DNA from: Chrysogorgia sp. JL179-B06
Lineage: Eukaryota > Cnidaria > Anthozoa > Scleralcyonacea > Chrysogorgiidae
Assembly: GCA_035772405.1 (NCBI GenBank)
Contig: JAYKKM010000025.1
Span: forward strand, 124,001-188,000
Direction of reading: 5' to 3'
Length of the DNA stretch: 64,000 nucleotides
Part shown: positions 1 through 11,452 of the stretch, one piece after another
Layout of the letters: each line of letters starts with the position of its first letter
Numbering within the stretch: position 1 is the stretch's first letter
Made by a program: the position numbers and the translations under genes
The notes under the pieces: generated by a model
What the model saw: the letters and a program-made list of their open reading frames with translations, nothing else
Told to the model about the DNA's origin: nothing
The model's database searches: none

Positions 1-950
1 CTAAGAGAACAGGGGAGGTAATTTTGCCCTGAATTTAGGAAAAATGCTCTCCTCATCAGCCAATTATATTCAAGTAATTTTGCCCTCTATATGATTAGCC
101 TATTTACTGTACAGTACTGGTAGTTTAGGGTGCAAAAAGATGCAGACTATACTGTAGCTGTATTTACAACATGGGCCTGTACTACAATTTTGTAGAATAA
201 GCAATTACTGTATACTGGTCAGTGGTAATACAGTATGTGCACTGCTGTAGTGAGTAAGGGAGAGCTCGGAGTAGACAGACAATACATGGATGAGTGTCAA
301 GCTCATATCCTCAGAAAAATGATTCTGAGTTACAATGATGTATACAGTATACTGATTCTATTGATATATGTCCTATGCGGGTTGAATTTACTACAGCAGT
401 TAACACATTCAAACAGTACTGATGTATAGTAACTGCCACATAGGCACTTATATCATTTGAACCAGTAGATCATTGTGACCTCTCTCCATCTGAGTCTCGA
501 TGGCTCAAATGGTTAGAGTCTGGTCAGTAATCAGAAGGGAATAATTTTTCTGAGGATATGAGCTTGACGATTGTCAATGTATTGTATACTGGTCTGTATT
601 CCATAAACAATCTGTGTTTACTCCAGCCATTATGAAACATGTTAGGCTACAGTAGCTGGCCTAGTGGGCCATAACTTATTGTGTCTGATAGGCTAATGGA
701 CAATACTGGTCCCACACTTGCAATGTAAAATCCATGTACAGCTTATACCGGCATAGGATTATGTTGACATTGGGATGTTGACACTGATCACTATGTCAAC
801 AGAAATTGTTAGGGATTGAAGTACTGTGTCAGCTAGATCATTGTCAACAAGCAGGCTATAGGCATGTTGTCCTGAATGTATAGGTTTTATGCCATGCTTT
901 GTTGCACATACATATGGCTTTTGTATTAATAACCATCAAAATATGATATC
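1..950. other. Non-coding DNA, no gene seen
   Basis: AT-rich sequence without a convincing coding region. The only open stretch, about 64 codons at 235-429 on the plus strand, resembles nothing I know. A short inverted pair is visible: a roughly 20-base segment near 298-318 recurs in reverse complement near 548-570, giving a possible local hairpin. The phrase 'aattttgccct' occurs twice in the first 100 bases. Confidence 0.5.
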
Positions 951-3353
951 TGCATTAGGCATTATTAATAATAATAAATATAATATTTATACAGGATAGC
1001 CCCTTCAATGCTAACACTGGTATTAATGGCAGTCTTATTTCCTAACAAATTAAGTTATTGCAAATATAAACACATAATTCATATATGTACAGTAAAAGTT
1101 ACAAAAACTAATTTTAACTCAAAAGTTGTATATGCTGAAGATGTCAATTAAGGCAATTGATAAGGTGCGAAAATATGTATGTATATGAACAGATTCATTG
1201 AGATGAAATTAGTTCTTTAGATATGATGATAGATATTAGTTCTAATTACATTATGTACCAATTCTAGGGTTTCTATTAACCAATCAGTTTCAAGTCCCGA
1301 GTTAGGAAAGATCAGTTTCCCTGCTCTGCATTGATACCTCTCGCCAGCTCCACGTCACAGTAGTCCAATGTGGATAGAATTATCAAATTACTGTATACAT
1401 GCATAATCTATCCACACCAACAATCAGGGTAGAATCCCTAATATGTGTCTAATTAGTAAACCCTATTTGAATGGGCCCTATACATTTGCACTATATATGC
1501 ACCCCTATGATAAAGATGCACTTTCTTCCTTCAACAGCCAATATTGTCTGTTTATACTAACTATTACCATTAATGTATTTAGTTAGTTATTTTGATGTCC
1601 TATTAAACAATTAAATTCGGACAACACAAAGCTCTCAAAGATATTGTCCACTGAAAGTCTATTCAGTTTGGCAAATGAATGTGCAATTATTTAATTCAAG
1701 TATAACTGAAAGTAAGAACTAAAAGAAGTACTGTAAGCAAAAAAACTTTCAAACAGTAAGAGGGCGAGGGGTTGTTGCGTATACGTATTTCTAGTACTGA
1801 GTTATCTGTGACCTATCAGCGTTAAGATCAGAAATTGTTTGTTGTGTTAGGATTAGGGTCAGATTTATTTTCGCAATAACTTACACTGTTAACTCTAGAT
1901 TAATCATAGGTAATATTAATGAATGACTGGGGTCACGTATCCCAATTGTGGTCAATCATCCATGTGACGCTGGGTCCTACCCTGCTCACTGAAAAATACA
2001 AATATAATTATTCTATAATTAAATTAAATTACTTGATAATATGACTTTTTACCAACTGCGACTCTTATGCTGAAGTCAATTTTCAATTCGTTGATAATAA
2101 CAATTTTTAAATGGTCCCCTTTACCAAATACTAAATAGTTCAATTAACCGATTACTAATTACTATAGTATAATAGTCAAATAAACATCAGTTCTCAAAAT
2201 ATTAAATGGTTATAAACAAAATAATTGGGTATGTATAACTACTAAACATAAGCATATTTCGTTTGGATAGTTTTATGATAAATTGGTTACTTTGACCAAT
2301 TTATATTAGTTGCATTTTGTGGTTGTTCGTAACCAATTTAAACGGTTTTTCCTTCAACATTTCCTGTTTTGTATTTCTATTTAGATCGTTGTATAGAAAC
2401 AACATATCTTCCATTCCTGAGAACTTGTTCAAGAATACACCAAAGCTAGTCTGGCTGTAAGTAAATGATAATTTGTTGAATATATATACAACTACTATAC
2501 TGATTTCCCTTACGAGACGTCATGTGCAACATCGATATAGTGAAGGGAAAGCAACAAATTTTGAAAAATAAAGAAAAGTGTTCAACAACATTGATTGCAG
2601 CAATATATTCAACAACGTATGAATTGATGCTATATAGTTATATATAAAATATCGTGCTTAAGGATGCCGTAAGAATGGTTAATGTTGTTGGATCGTATGC
2701 TTCACCATTGCCGATTAACCAATTGACGATGATATAAGGAATACAACATAGTTACAATACAGATTTGAATTAAATTATAAACTAGAAATACGTATACGCA
2801 ACAACCTCTCGCCCAATGGCTGTTTGATACACAGTACTTCTTTTAGTTCTAAATTACTTGAATTAGATAATAGCCACTTCATTTTCCAAACTAAATACAT
2901 TTTCAGTGGACAATATCTCTAAGAGCTTTGTATTGTCTGAATGTAATTGTTTCATAGGACATCAAACTAAATACATGCAGCCCGTTTTTGGGTGCAGCAA
3001 CAGAATAGTGGGGAGCTCTACTGCTGTTTCTACCAATTACTAAGAAATAAATTACTTTTATTCCAATATGGATGACTCACGAAATAATCAATGCAGTATT
3101 TAGTATATAGACACAAAAGGCTGTTGAAGGAAGAATGTGCATCTCTATCATACAATGGGTGGCCTTTAAAAAAAATGAAATTCGTTCAAATGTCTACGGA
3201 AGTTATACATAATAATAATAATTTATTAATTTATAATGCGCTTTTTAACATACAATGATCAAAAGCGCAGTACATACATATATAAAACTATAACAATGAT
3301 ACATTCTAGATGTAATTAAAAGCTAATTCAAAAGATATGTTTTTAAGCGAGAT

Positions 3354-3698
3354 TTAAGGTACTGTACTAATAGAAAATACATTGCGCAATGTTGCTGGCA
3401 GGGCATTCCAGAGTTTTGGTGCAGCTACACTGAAAGACCTGTCACCAAAAGTCCTAAGCATCTTGCATTTAGGAAAAAGTAAAACTGTGCTAGTGCAAGA
3501 ACGTAACGAATAACGCACAGGCTGCCTAACAGTAATTAAGTTACTAATATAGTCCGGTGCCATTCCATGTGTAGCCTTATATGTTAAAAGTATAATCTTA
3601 AAATCTATCCTAAAACTAATTGGTAACCAGTGCAGTTCATGTAGAACGGGCGTTATGTGATCATATTTCCTGGTGGAAGTTAAGTCTTGCGGCGGCAT
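3354..3698 (-). pseudogene. C-terminal tail of L2-like ORF2
   Basis: 114 residues with the hallmark C-terminal motifs of L2/CR1-like pol proteins: HITPVLHELHWLPI, the LTYKATHGMAPDYI block and the terminal FSVAAPKLWNALP. It lies 21 bp below the upstream RT fragment in a shifted frame, so the two belong to one broken ORF2. The 3' untranslated region and A/T-rich tail follow to about 3205. Confidence 0.85.
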
Positions 3699-3719
3699 TT
3701 TGCACCCTTTGTAACTTAG

Positions 3720-4256
3720 CTAACTCACGCTTAGGTGTAGTCCATACAAAAGGCTATTACAATAATCTATTCGATTTGTGACAAATGCATGGATAACAGT
3801 CACTAGTTTGTCTCGGGGCAGATATTTACTTATACACTTAATATTATCAAGCCAGAAAAAAGCTGCTCCGTTGGATTTCGTTATTTGCACGGACATAGAT
3901 AAATTACTATCAAACCAGGAGCCTAAGTTTCGGACTGCAGGAACGGACTGAATACTATTGCTTCCTACTTGAATACGACAAGGCATTTCAATTTTCACTA
4001 ACTGTTGCCTAGACCCTAAAACTAAAAATTCCGTCTTCTCATCATTTAGTTTAAGTTTATCCTTAAACATCCATTTCCTTAAGTCCGCAATGCAGTTCTC
4101 CATGGCACGTACAGCTTCAGCTTGACCAGTAGGACTGTCAGGCTTGAACGATAGGTACAGCTGTGTGTCGTCAGCGAGGCAGTGAGCATCAGGGAGATGA
4201 GCTTGAATAATCTCAAACATCTCAGAGGCATATACTATGAACAGAAGCGGTCCCAA
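3720..4256 (-). pseudogene. Reverse transcriptase fragment (palm/thumb) of the L2-like element
   Basis: A 178-residue open stretch without the N-terminal endonuclease and RT fingers. It contains the ADD catalytic pair in CLADDTQLYL near residue 27-36, followed by the KTEFLVLGSR and RNLGSWFDSNLSM motifs common to cnidarian and vertebrate L2/CR1 pol proteins. The reading frame breaks at both ends: upstream RT residues continue in another frame above 4256, and the C-terminal portion continues below 3698. This is a decayed retrotransposon ORF2, not a host gene. Confidence 0.85.
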
Positions 4257-4999
4257 GCAGGATCCTAGTGGTATGCCCCGTCAAATAAAATCCGCTGACT
4301 CCTTCCAGACAAATACGACGCAAACCAGTCCAAAACATTTCCGCTTATACCAAATGTTACATTACATGCTTATACAGTAGTGCAAATGTATAGGGGGTCC
4401 ATTAAAGTTGGATTTACTAACACGTATTAGAGATTCTACCCCAATTGTTGGTGTGGATAGATTATATACAGTAAGTTGATAATTCTACCCACATTAATGG
4501 ACTACAGTGATGTGGAGCTGGCAGAAATATGGATAACTACAGTAAATATTGATGGTCATAATCATAGGTCTCTATGCATGTCAGGGAAACTGATCTTTCC
4601 TAAGTCGGGACTTGAAACTGATTGGTTTACAGAAATCCTAAGTTTTGTACCTCTTGTATTAGAAGCAAGTTACATTGTGTAATGCTAGTTAGGAAATTCT
4701 GTAGCATTTTAACATCATATATAGTGCTAAAGAGCTATTTTCCATGTTTCAATTAATCTGTTCATACATACAGTACATGTTGTAGCACCATTATCTATTC
4801 ATTAATTGACAATATGTGAAGGATATGCAACTTTTGAGTTAAAATTAGTTTTTGTAACATTGTACTGTACATTTATGAATATATTGAATATATTGATACC
4901 AGTGTATCCTGTATAAATAGTATTGTATTATTATTCTTATTATACTTATTATTATTATTATTATTATATTATTATTATTGATAATACTACTAATAATAA

Positions 5000-5450
5000 T
5001 GCATTAACAATAATCCCCTTGCCCGGCGCGAAGCACCTGCAGAAGGCCGAAGGCCTGAGGCCGAGTGTGCTAATATCGACCGGCGTTTAGTCCCTTATCA
5101 TGACGGGGATGCTTGCAGGGTGGGCAGAGTAGAATCGAGTTTGTTTGTTTTTATATATGCATCAACGTCCGGAGGATGCGCGGCATCGGGAAATTTGTCC
5201 CTGGTAACTAGATCTCATGCACGGCATCGGAAGAGTTGGCCCTGGTAAATAGTCTGCAACAGAAGCTGATTGGTAGACCGCTGCATTTCAATAAATATTT
5301 AAATTGCAATCGTCACATGATTGCGAATGCAAAAATTTAAACGGTATTGAAACGGTTTCTTGGTGCGTTAAATTTGGCGTTTAAATTTAAATTTATATTG
5401 ACGCCAGCGCGACAAACCGCTTTGCGGAAGAAGCCGCCATTCGCCGACGG
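5000..5450. other. Intergenic, GC-richer patch, no gene seen
   Basis: No coding region is supported. The stretch near 5020-5090 is locally GC-rich with short inverted words (aaggccgaaggcctgaggcc), and two similar 'gcatcgg' phrases near 5182 and 5225 suggest a short decayed duplication. It lies between the first and second inverted-repeat elements. Confidence 0.4.
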
Positions 5451-8400
5451 CGAAAGCACACGATAAAGATTTAACCAGAAGTCCAACTCCGGTAGGAAAC
5501 ATGTCCCATGTTATTCACTGCGCATGCGCCAACTTCGTCAGCGCCGCCATGTTCCCAGCAAGTGTGTCTCGTGATTTTCAATAGGAAAACGTACGGAAAT
5601 TGGCAGTTGGAGAACGATAAAAGGCTGTATAATGAAAATGAGGTGCTTGATCTTGTTTTTTGAAAACGAAAATTGGTTAACAGAGGGTAAGGGATTTTTT
5701 TTAATTTGTTATGGATATGCATATGCATTTTTAACAACTTTTTTTATATAAATACTGGGAGATACACTGATCTGGTCAAACTCAGAAAAATTCATAAATA
5801 TTCGATATAAACTGTTTTTACATGCTGAAGAAATATAATTTTGGATAGGTGATCATAATACTTGAGAATGAGTAAATCTTCAACACATTGTCATTGTATT
5901 TTCAACTCACGTTAAATCTAAAAACGGTTTATAATCTTTATATATATAGTTTTTGGCAAAAGAAATGAGTCTGACAATGTCACACTGTCAGTAGTTTAAT
6001 TTAAGTTTTGTGGTATTGAAGATATTTTCTACTTTTTTATTTACAGGAAAAATGCTCGATTTTTAAAGTGTATCTGGCTTCTTATGTGCATTATTTTTGG
6101 AAATTGTAAGATTTGAAAAAGCTGTGTTTTGTACAAATGCAAATGGTACCTGAATTTTTAAGTCAATGTAAACTGACTATGATACAAATTCACTTTCCTA
6201 AGAACCTTAAAAAGTTGTGTTTGGATGTCCTGAATGTTATGTCAACATGACTGAACATGAGATTATCTTAATACCTATATCACAAATTCTACAACCAGGA
6301 AACTGCAAATGTGGGCACCATGGAAAAAGTACATAATGTATATGAGGAGTTATACAACTCACAAGGCAAAACAATACTTTCTATTGCACAGTCTTGACAG
6401 AGCTATTCATCATCATAATTCTTGTAATTGTTATTATAAGCTATAATATAATTGTCTGACATTAGCCAGACTAAAATGGTTGTTGGATTAAATAATGAAT
6501 AGTTGTTTGTTTTATTACATACATTATATGTGATTAGTTGACTTGTAGCCATGCATCACAACAAATCTGCCTTCTTTTGTTTCGTCAATGTTTGGTTAAT
6601 TATATGTAACTGCCAGCAAACTTGACAAGGAATTTTCATAGTCTTATGTCAGAGTTTTCTTCAAAAAGGCAACCCCCTTTTTGGTTACCTGACCCTTTCT
6701 AAAAATTGTCAATCCCCATCACCTTGAATTTTCATTCAACCAAATGAATTTTTACGTTCTGCCTCCATATAGTTTAAATGATAGAAAATGTAACCTTTTC
6801 ATAAACATTTCAGTTATTCAAAAAAACTGCATTTTGAGAAAATAAGAGGATCAACTAGAGAACAATATCCAAAAACAGTATATATAAATGCTATCCTCTT
6901 TTCTAGATCATCCCCACCCGTTTTGGTTTCCCCCTTTTGCAGTGTAAATCCCCCTTTTTATGAAGGGGGTTCCAACTATGGTTCATGGTCCTCAAATAAA
7001 GATTTATTTTCACTTGTGTGAAAACATGCATGAAATTTAACTTTAATTATACTCGGGCCCATGCAATATGCACTACCATTAATGAACTTTCATTGGACAA
7101 TGTTTAAAAGCAACAAACCTGGCGTGACTGTACCCAATGGTTATATGGCCATTCTACATGTAAATAACTTCTAACTTTTTATATCATACATTCATTCTTA
7201 TCACATTTCACAATTATTACATAATTAGCTATTGCCCTTATACTATAACAGTCTATGGTCTTCAACAACAGTTGGTGAAATAATGAATGCAGGAATTCAA
7301 GCATGACTCTCTTAGGGTTTTCAGAAAGATCAAAAGGTATTCGCTATAGACCTTATTCATAAATGGCCAACAATTTAAAATTATTTTATATACATGTAAA
7401 TTGACCCTTATGATCTCTTTTTAAAGTAAGAATCCTTTTCAATTTCGTACATGAAAACAAGTTCATAAGGGCTAATTTACATGCATATAAAAGAATATTA
7501 ATTTGGAGGCCAGTGGCCATTTTTTAAAAAGGTCTATTGGTTTATAAACTGTAACTTCGCTTTAAAAATCCAGGTACCATTTGTATGAGGCACAACTTGT
7601 TCAAATCTTCCACTTTCCACAAATACACAATGTCAGGCATGTTAGCTCCTTCATTTGCACAGATCTTTTTTTAGTTCATTTGAATGGATACACATGGTAC
7701 TTAAGCAGCTAAAACACCACATTTTATATGGAACTCTGCAGTGCACCCAACAACATAAAGGAATCCTCAGTTAATAAAAAATAATAAGTTTGGAAATCGA
7801 GAGTTATCTTCTGTAAATAAAAAAGTAGAAAATATCTTAAAATAAAGTACATTTAAGCTGCCATTCACAAATAGATTTTGTCCTGCATGCGACATGTTCT
7901 GCGATGTTATAGACCCCCTCCCACCCACAGCATCGCAGACCAGTGGATGTCTGATACACATGAACGACTATGTAATAAACAACCAATTTCGTCCCAATTA
8001 TTCTTATCACAGATTCAAAGCTACCCACATTGCAGAACACGTCACGATGTGAGATGAAACCTATTTGTCAATGACCTCCTAAATTGATGCTGGAAAAATA
8101 AAATATGTTTACTTAGTACTACCATTGTTCTTTTGCCAAAGACTATGAGCTGTGTATGCACAGGATTTAGTGAAATTGTCACATTGTTGTTCAAAACTAT
8201 CGCATCATAAACAGTTTTGTAATGAGAGTATTAGAGTATATATTTAATGTGATTTGACAATACCATGTTAGACATTATTAAATACTAATTTGGAATTTAT
8301 AATAGTATCGATAGTGAGCAACGAAGTTTGTGCTGATGAAAATTACATCACATGAAATCCTTCCACGAAAAACCAAATACTGGTACAGAGAAATCAAATG

Positions 8401-8888
8401 TGTTCAAATGAATTATTTTCTAAAACCGCTTTCCCATTCTTGTATTTAAATGTAAAAGATTGCACAAAAACAACTCGAACGACTACCATTTTTTTCGTGC
8501 TCGAATATAAATACATGAAGCATTGAGCATTCTAAGTTTGATGGTATCTATATCTGACAGCCGTATTATAAAAGTTGTTAAAAAGGCCTATGTACATCCA
8601 TACCGAATAAAAAACAATCACATACCCTCTGTTAACCAATTTTGGTTAAAAACCCAAGATCAAGCGTCTCGTTTTCATTATACAGCCGTTTATCGTTCCC
8701 CAACTGATATTTTCCTTATATTCTTCTATTGGAAATCACGAGATACACTTGCTGGGAACATGGCGGCCTATGGTTGTGGCTGTGGCGTCAGCAACTGACA
8801 TGCGCGAGGTGACATGCGCGAGGACAAAAACGTCAAATGTACCGACAAGAGTTGGACTTCTGGTTATTCTTTATTCTGTAGCGAAAGT
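5450..8888. mobile_element. Second long inverted-repeat element, non-coding
   Basis: The left arm (about 5450-5780) recurs in reverse complement at about 8530-8888. Examples are 'aaccagaagtccaact' near 5473 against 'agttggacttctggtt' near 8851, the 'gccgccatgttcccagcaagtg' region near 5543 against its complement near 8745, and 'ggttaacagaggg' near 5674 against 'ccctctgttaacc' near 8624. The 2.7 kb interior (5780-8530) is AT-rich with no convincing gene; short open stretches near 7767-8040 show no recognisable domain. Interpreted as a non-autonomous fold-back/TIR element or an old inverted duplication. Confidence 0.55.
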
Positions 8889-9333
8889 TACATGCCATAA
8901 AAACAAGTCATTTCCTCGCAAAATCATCGGATGCAGTAATGTTGGTTTTTAACAAACATTACTATAGACATTATCAGCTGATTTCATGCCGAAACTGTAG
9001 TGTTGAAGGACAAGATAATCAAAGACAGGCACAAGTAAAAGGTAAATAAATTAGTATTATCTAATAATAGTACACTGTCACCGGTCTGTGTTGAGCAATT
9101 AATTTGCCTTTTCTGCATAGTTTTTTTGGTTGGGTTAGTAATTTGGTTAGGATTGGGGTTAGGTTTAGGATTTTTGGTGATATTTACCCGCATTTCGTTG
9201 TATTCTAAGAGACTATAGCGTCGTACGGCTACCGCACGAATAGCCATTGCCTTCAGTTCAGTGCTTCACTTTATCGTTTAACTTTTTGACTTCACTCGCT
9301 AATGTTAATGTAATTTAAATAATTTTACACTGT
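8889..9333. other. Intergenic DNA, no gene seen
   Basis: No coding region recognised. A degenerate TTAGG-like tract (ggttagtaatttggttaggattggggttagg) lies near 9135-9175, too irregular to call interstitial telomeric repeat. The BEL/Pao LTR candidate follows. Confidence 0.4.
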
Positions 9334-9735
9334 ATTGTCTATTTGCTCCAAGCTCTGAAATCTAACAGACACATTTTGAAATTGGACCGACGGCGGAATG
9401 AACGATACACGTTCACCAGTAGTTGGAATTTCAGTATTTATTATATTGATTATAAAAGAATCTGAAGCTATAAATAATATTAAATAATAAAAGTTTTAGT
9501 TCTTACACTTCATTACAATATCACAAGCGTTCAAATTAACTTACATTTTGTCCCATCTACTTGAAACTGTCCTTTCGCTTGATTTTCTCAATAAACATGA
9601 ACAATAAAACAGTAAAATTACATCTCTTTTTGTCCTTTTCGTGTCCTTTTTATGGTAGTTCAATTTTTCCCATAAACCCTTTCGGCATTAGTTTTTCATT
9701 AGTACTTCATGTTATAGTATTTTTATGACGCAACA
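9334..9735 (-). repeat. Probable 3' LTR of BEL/Pao element 1
   Basis: On the minus strand the end of the integrase region is followed by a purine-rich tract (gcggtggggaa, 9736-9746) and then TGTTGCGTC at 9735. BEL element 2 in this window also starts its LTR with TGTTGCG, which supports this edge. The distal edge near 9334 (ending ...AGACA on the minus strand) is a guess, giving about 400 bp. There is no second copy in the window to confirm the length. Confidence 0.45.
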
Positions 9736-9758
9736 TTCCCCACCGCAATGGGAGAATT

Positions 9759-10584
9759 GCCATTCATACTACTTATCGTTATAACGTTCATCCGGATAGA
9801 TGATACAGATCTTGCTTATAGGTCGCGAATAAGTTCTTCTTGCAGTTTTTACTTGAACATTTCTTACCAGTCCATCTTGTCCCGGGAAGACTTGTATGAT
9901 CTTGCCTGTTTCCTATTTACCTCGTACAGCATTTGTGTCTGCTATAATAACAAAATCGTTGACTCGGACGTTTCTAGTTTGAGTGTTCCACTTTTTTCTG
10001 GGAACCAGTTGAGGCAGTACATCTCTCGACCATTTCTTCCAAAATGCTTCGACGATGCGTTGGCAGAACTCAAAACGATGGCGGGGATTATTGGTATGCC
10101 GGAATGGACCTTGAGGGACTGCGCTGGTTGCTCTTCCAAGCAGGATATAATTTGGGCATAAATACCAGCCGTCATCGGGATCTGTTGGCACTCTACCAAT
10201 TTCTCGTTGATTAACCGAGTTGGTGACTTCCAATGGACATGTGTATAATTCGAATGGTGCGAGGACCGCATAACCAACTGCTTTTTTGAGGGCGGCTTTA
10301 ACAGACTTTACCATTGCTTCGGTAACACCGTTATGATGAGGTGCAAGTGGTGTTGTAAATTTCCATTTGATACTTCGGTCGGCACAGAATTCTTTCAACT
10401 GTTTGATGTCCCATCCTTCGATCATGAGTCGTAATTCGGTTTCTGCTCCAATCATTTGGGTGCCATTATCGGATATGATCATCTTGGGATACCCATGATA
10501 TGAAAATAATCTTCGTAACACTTGCATAAGTTCCATGGCGCTGGCATCAACGGCAAGTTCACAATGTATGGCTCTCGTGTTTAA
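9759..10584 (-). pseudogene. BEL/Pao integrase, C-terminal part (element 1)
   Basis: The minus-strand reading starts at NTRAIHCELAV and continues through the RRLFSYHGYPK block and the second catalytic aspartate in SDNGTQMIGA, ending with the conserved C-terminal domain (ILLGR, WSRDVLPQL, VRVNDFVII). A last short stretch to about 9759 continues in another frame. The catalytic glutamate position (usually HFGGVWE) reads HHNGVTE here. The open reading extends artificially upstream to 10848 through the DNA element and the Polinton end. Part of a dead retrotransposon. Confidence 0.85.
10581..10584. repeat. TTAA target duplication, left copy
   Basis: TTAA directly before AGAGTG at the left edge of the small DNA element; the matching copy is at 29003-29006. 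Removing the insertion rejoins the BEL integrase reading frame between FTCL and TRAIH, which confirms the boundary. Confidence 0.8.
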
Positions 10585-10756
10585 AGAGTGAGTGTCAGCC
10601 GTCAGGGTAGTGCTTTGCGCGCTTATGTTTTTGTTTTCATACAACTTGATTGCAGTGCATCGCATCGTTATAACTATAATTTGCATGTGAACTTTCGATT
10701 TCTTTGGAAATATTGAAATTGGAGTCCGATCCTGACTTCGGGTCGTTGATGAAGTT
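10585..10756. mobile_element. TTAA-target DNA element (piggyBac-like, non-autonomous), left part
   Basis: The element begins AGAGTG after TTAA and shares the inverted terminal word GGTAGTGCTTTGCGCGCTT (about 10604-10622) with the right end near 28970-28990. TTAA target duplication is characteristic of the piggyBac superfamily. The terminal repeats differ by a small insertion near 10591-10602. No transposase is present; without the Polinton the element would be about 670 bp. It lies inside the BEL integrase and was itself hit by the Polinton. Confidence 0.7.
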
Positions 10757-10762
10757 AATATT
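10757..10762. repeat. 6-bp target site duplication of Polinton P1, left copy (AATATT)
   Basis: AATATT immediately precedes the terminal AGTAGTATAG of the element and is repeated immediately after its other end at 28509-28514. A 6-bp duplication is the established signature of Polinton/Maverick integration. Confidence 0.9.
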
Positions 10763-10861
10763 AGTAGTATAGAAAGTGGGGCTACCAGCACAGTTTTCAA
10801 TTTTTCGTGCTTCGCAACCAAATTGAAAACTGTGCTGTTACCCCACACTTTCGAGACTACT
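10763..10861. repeat. Left terminal hairpin of P1
   Basis: The outer arm starting AGTAGTATAG pairs with an inner arm ending CGAGACTACT at 10861. The stem covers 'agtagt..agaaagtgggg..acagcacagttttcaat' and the loop is near 10802-10817. The two arms differ at a few positions. The outer sequence matches the outer end of the right terminus, and the inner arm matches the inner arm of the right terminus, so both ends share the same asymmetry. Confidence 0.8.
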
Positions 10862-10958
10862 AAAACGATACGAAATAAATTTCGTTAAGTAAAATTCGTT
10901 AAATGAAACAAAAATAAGTTAGACTCGAAAACCGTCACGCGTTTCCAGAAATAGTTTT

Positions 10959-11195
10959 TCAAGTATTAGTACGTAGAGACCGCGACTCTCTTTTACGGCT
11001 GGTCATCCTTTTCCCGAGTAAAGTATGTTTAAACCTCTCGTCTAGTTCCTTACGTTCTAAGCTACTCTTAGCGAAGAGTTGTCGTTTGAGCTCTCTAACC
11101 TGGTAGATAAATGATAACTCTTTGTTGAGTCTCATTATCTTTTCCTCCACTGATTTCCCACGTTCTACGCTACTCTCCATGGCTACAGTGCTCAT
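10959..11195 (-). CDS. Small basic/coiled-coil protein, uncharacterised (P1)
   Basis: 78 residues from the ATG at 11195; the frame is open further upstream but only with non-ATG starts. The middle is a charged helical heptad-like region (EEKIMRLNKELSF, RELKRQLF, LERKELDERF) and the C-terminus is strongly basic (KRMTSRKRESRSLR). It is the outermost gene candidate at the left end of P1, just inside the terminal hairpin. I do not recognise a family. It may be a DNA-binding or virion core protein, but that is inference from charge and location only, and it could be non-coding. Confidence 0.4.
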   Translation of the reverse strand: MSTVAMESSVERGKSVEEKIMRLNKELSFIYQVRELKRQLFAKSSLERKELDERFKHTLLGKRMTSRKRESRSLRTNT

Positions 11196-11452
11196 TACCA
11201 CGTGTGAGCGCTGTAGCTCTGGAGAGTAGTGTGGAACACGGCGATACAAGGACAGTTTTCCAGAAAGTTGGATCCATTAGGAATCTACACGATTTGGAAA
11301 AGTGTGTTGGTACCCCCGTGCTCACCTTGTCGGGTAGGATATATCGCTAGACGTGGTGCTTCTGCTAGTGTTGATATACGTAGCCTTGCTGTCAGTACTG
11401 ACGTTAGCACTTTTTAGGGGATTCCCCACTATTGCTCACACGTCATAGGTAA

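Larger units (their letters stand above)
3165..4350 (-). mobile_element. 5'-truncated L2/CR1-like non-LTR retrotransposon, 3' part
   Basis: Two minus-strand blocks encode the C-terminal half of a reverse transcriptase. The first (4256-3720) has the fingers/palm context GPLLFIVYA, the catalytic variant CLADDTQLYL, and the segment with RIDYCNSLLYGL typical of L2/CR1/Rex-type elements. The second (3698-3354) carries the conserved C-terminal LHWLP and PKLWNALP motifs. Upstream RT sequence continues in another frame to about 4340, so frameshifts are present. The 3' end is a (TAA)n-type tail near 3210. It sits inside the right arm of the fold-back element, so it inserted later. It is a dead copy. 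Confidence 0.85.
950..5000. mobile_element. Fold-back (long inverted repeat) element, interrupted by an L2-like insertion
   Basis: Sequence at about 955-1790 recurs in reverse complement at about 2785-3160 and 4365-4990. Matching landmarks are 'gtatacgtatttctagt' near 1778 against its complement near 2787, 'caacagcc' near 1532 against 'ggctgttg' near 3119, and 'gatcagtttccct' near 1309 against 'agggaaactgatc' near 4583. Both outer margins are rich in ATT/AAT triplets. No transposase was found, so this is a non-autonomous fold-back or long-TIR DNA element. The right arm is split by retrotransposon sequence. Exact ends and target duplication are not resolved. Confidence 0.6.

Noticed and set aside
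9120..9180. Interstitial telomeric repeat
   Set aside because: Only loosely TTAGG-like, with irregular spacing and no perfect tandem TTAGGG.
9748..10161. 137-codon plus-strand frame
   Set aside because: Antisense to the BEL integrase C-terminus, whose motifs are recognisable on the minus strand.
10585..10848. N-terminal extension of the BEL integrase frame
   Set aside because: The open frame runs into the TTAA element and the Polinton terminus; the true upstream integrase sequence is at 29007 and beyond.
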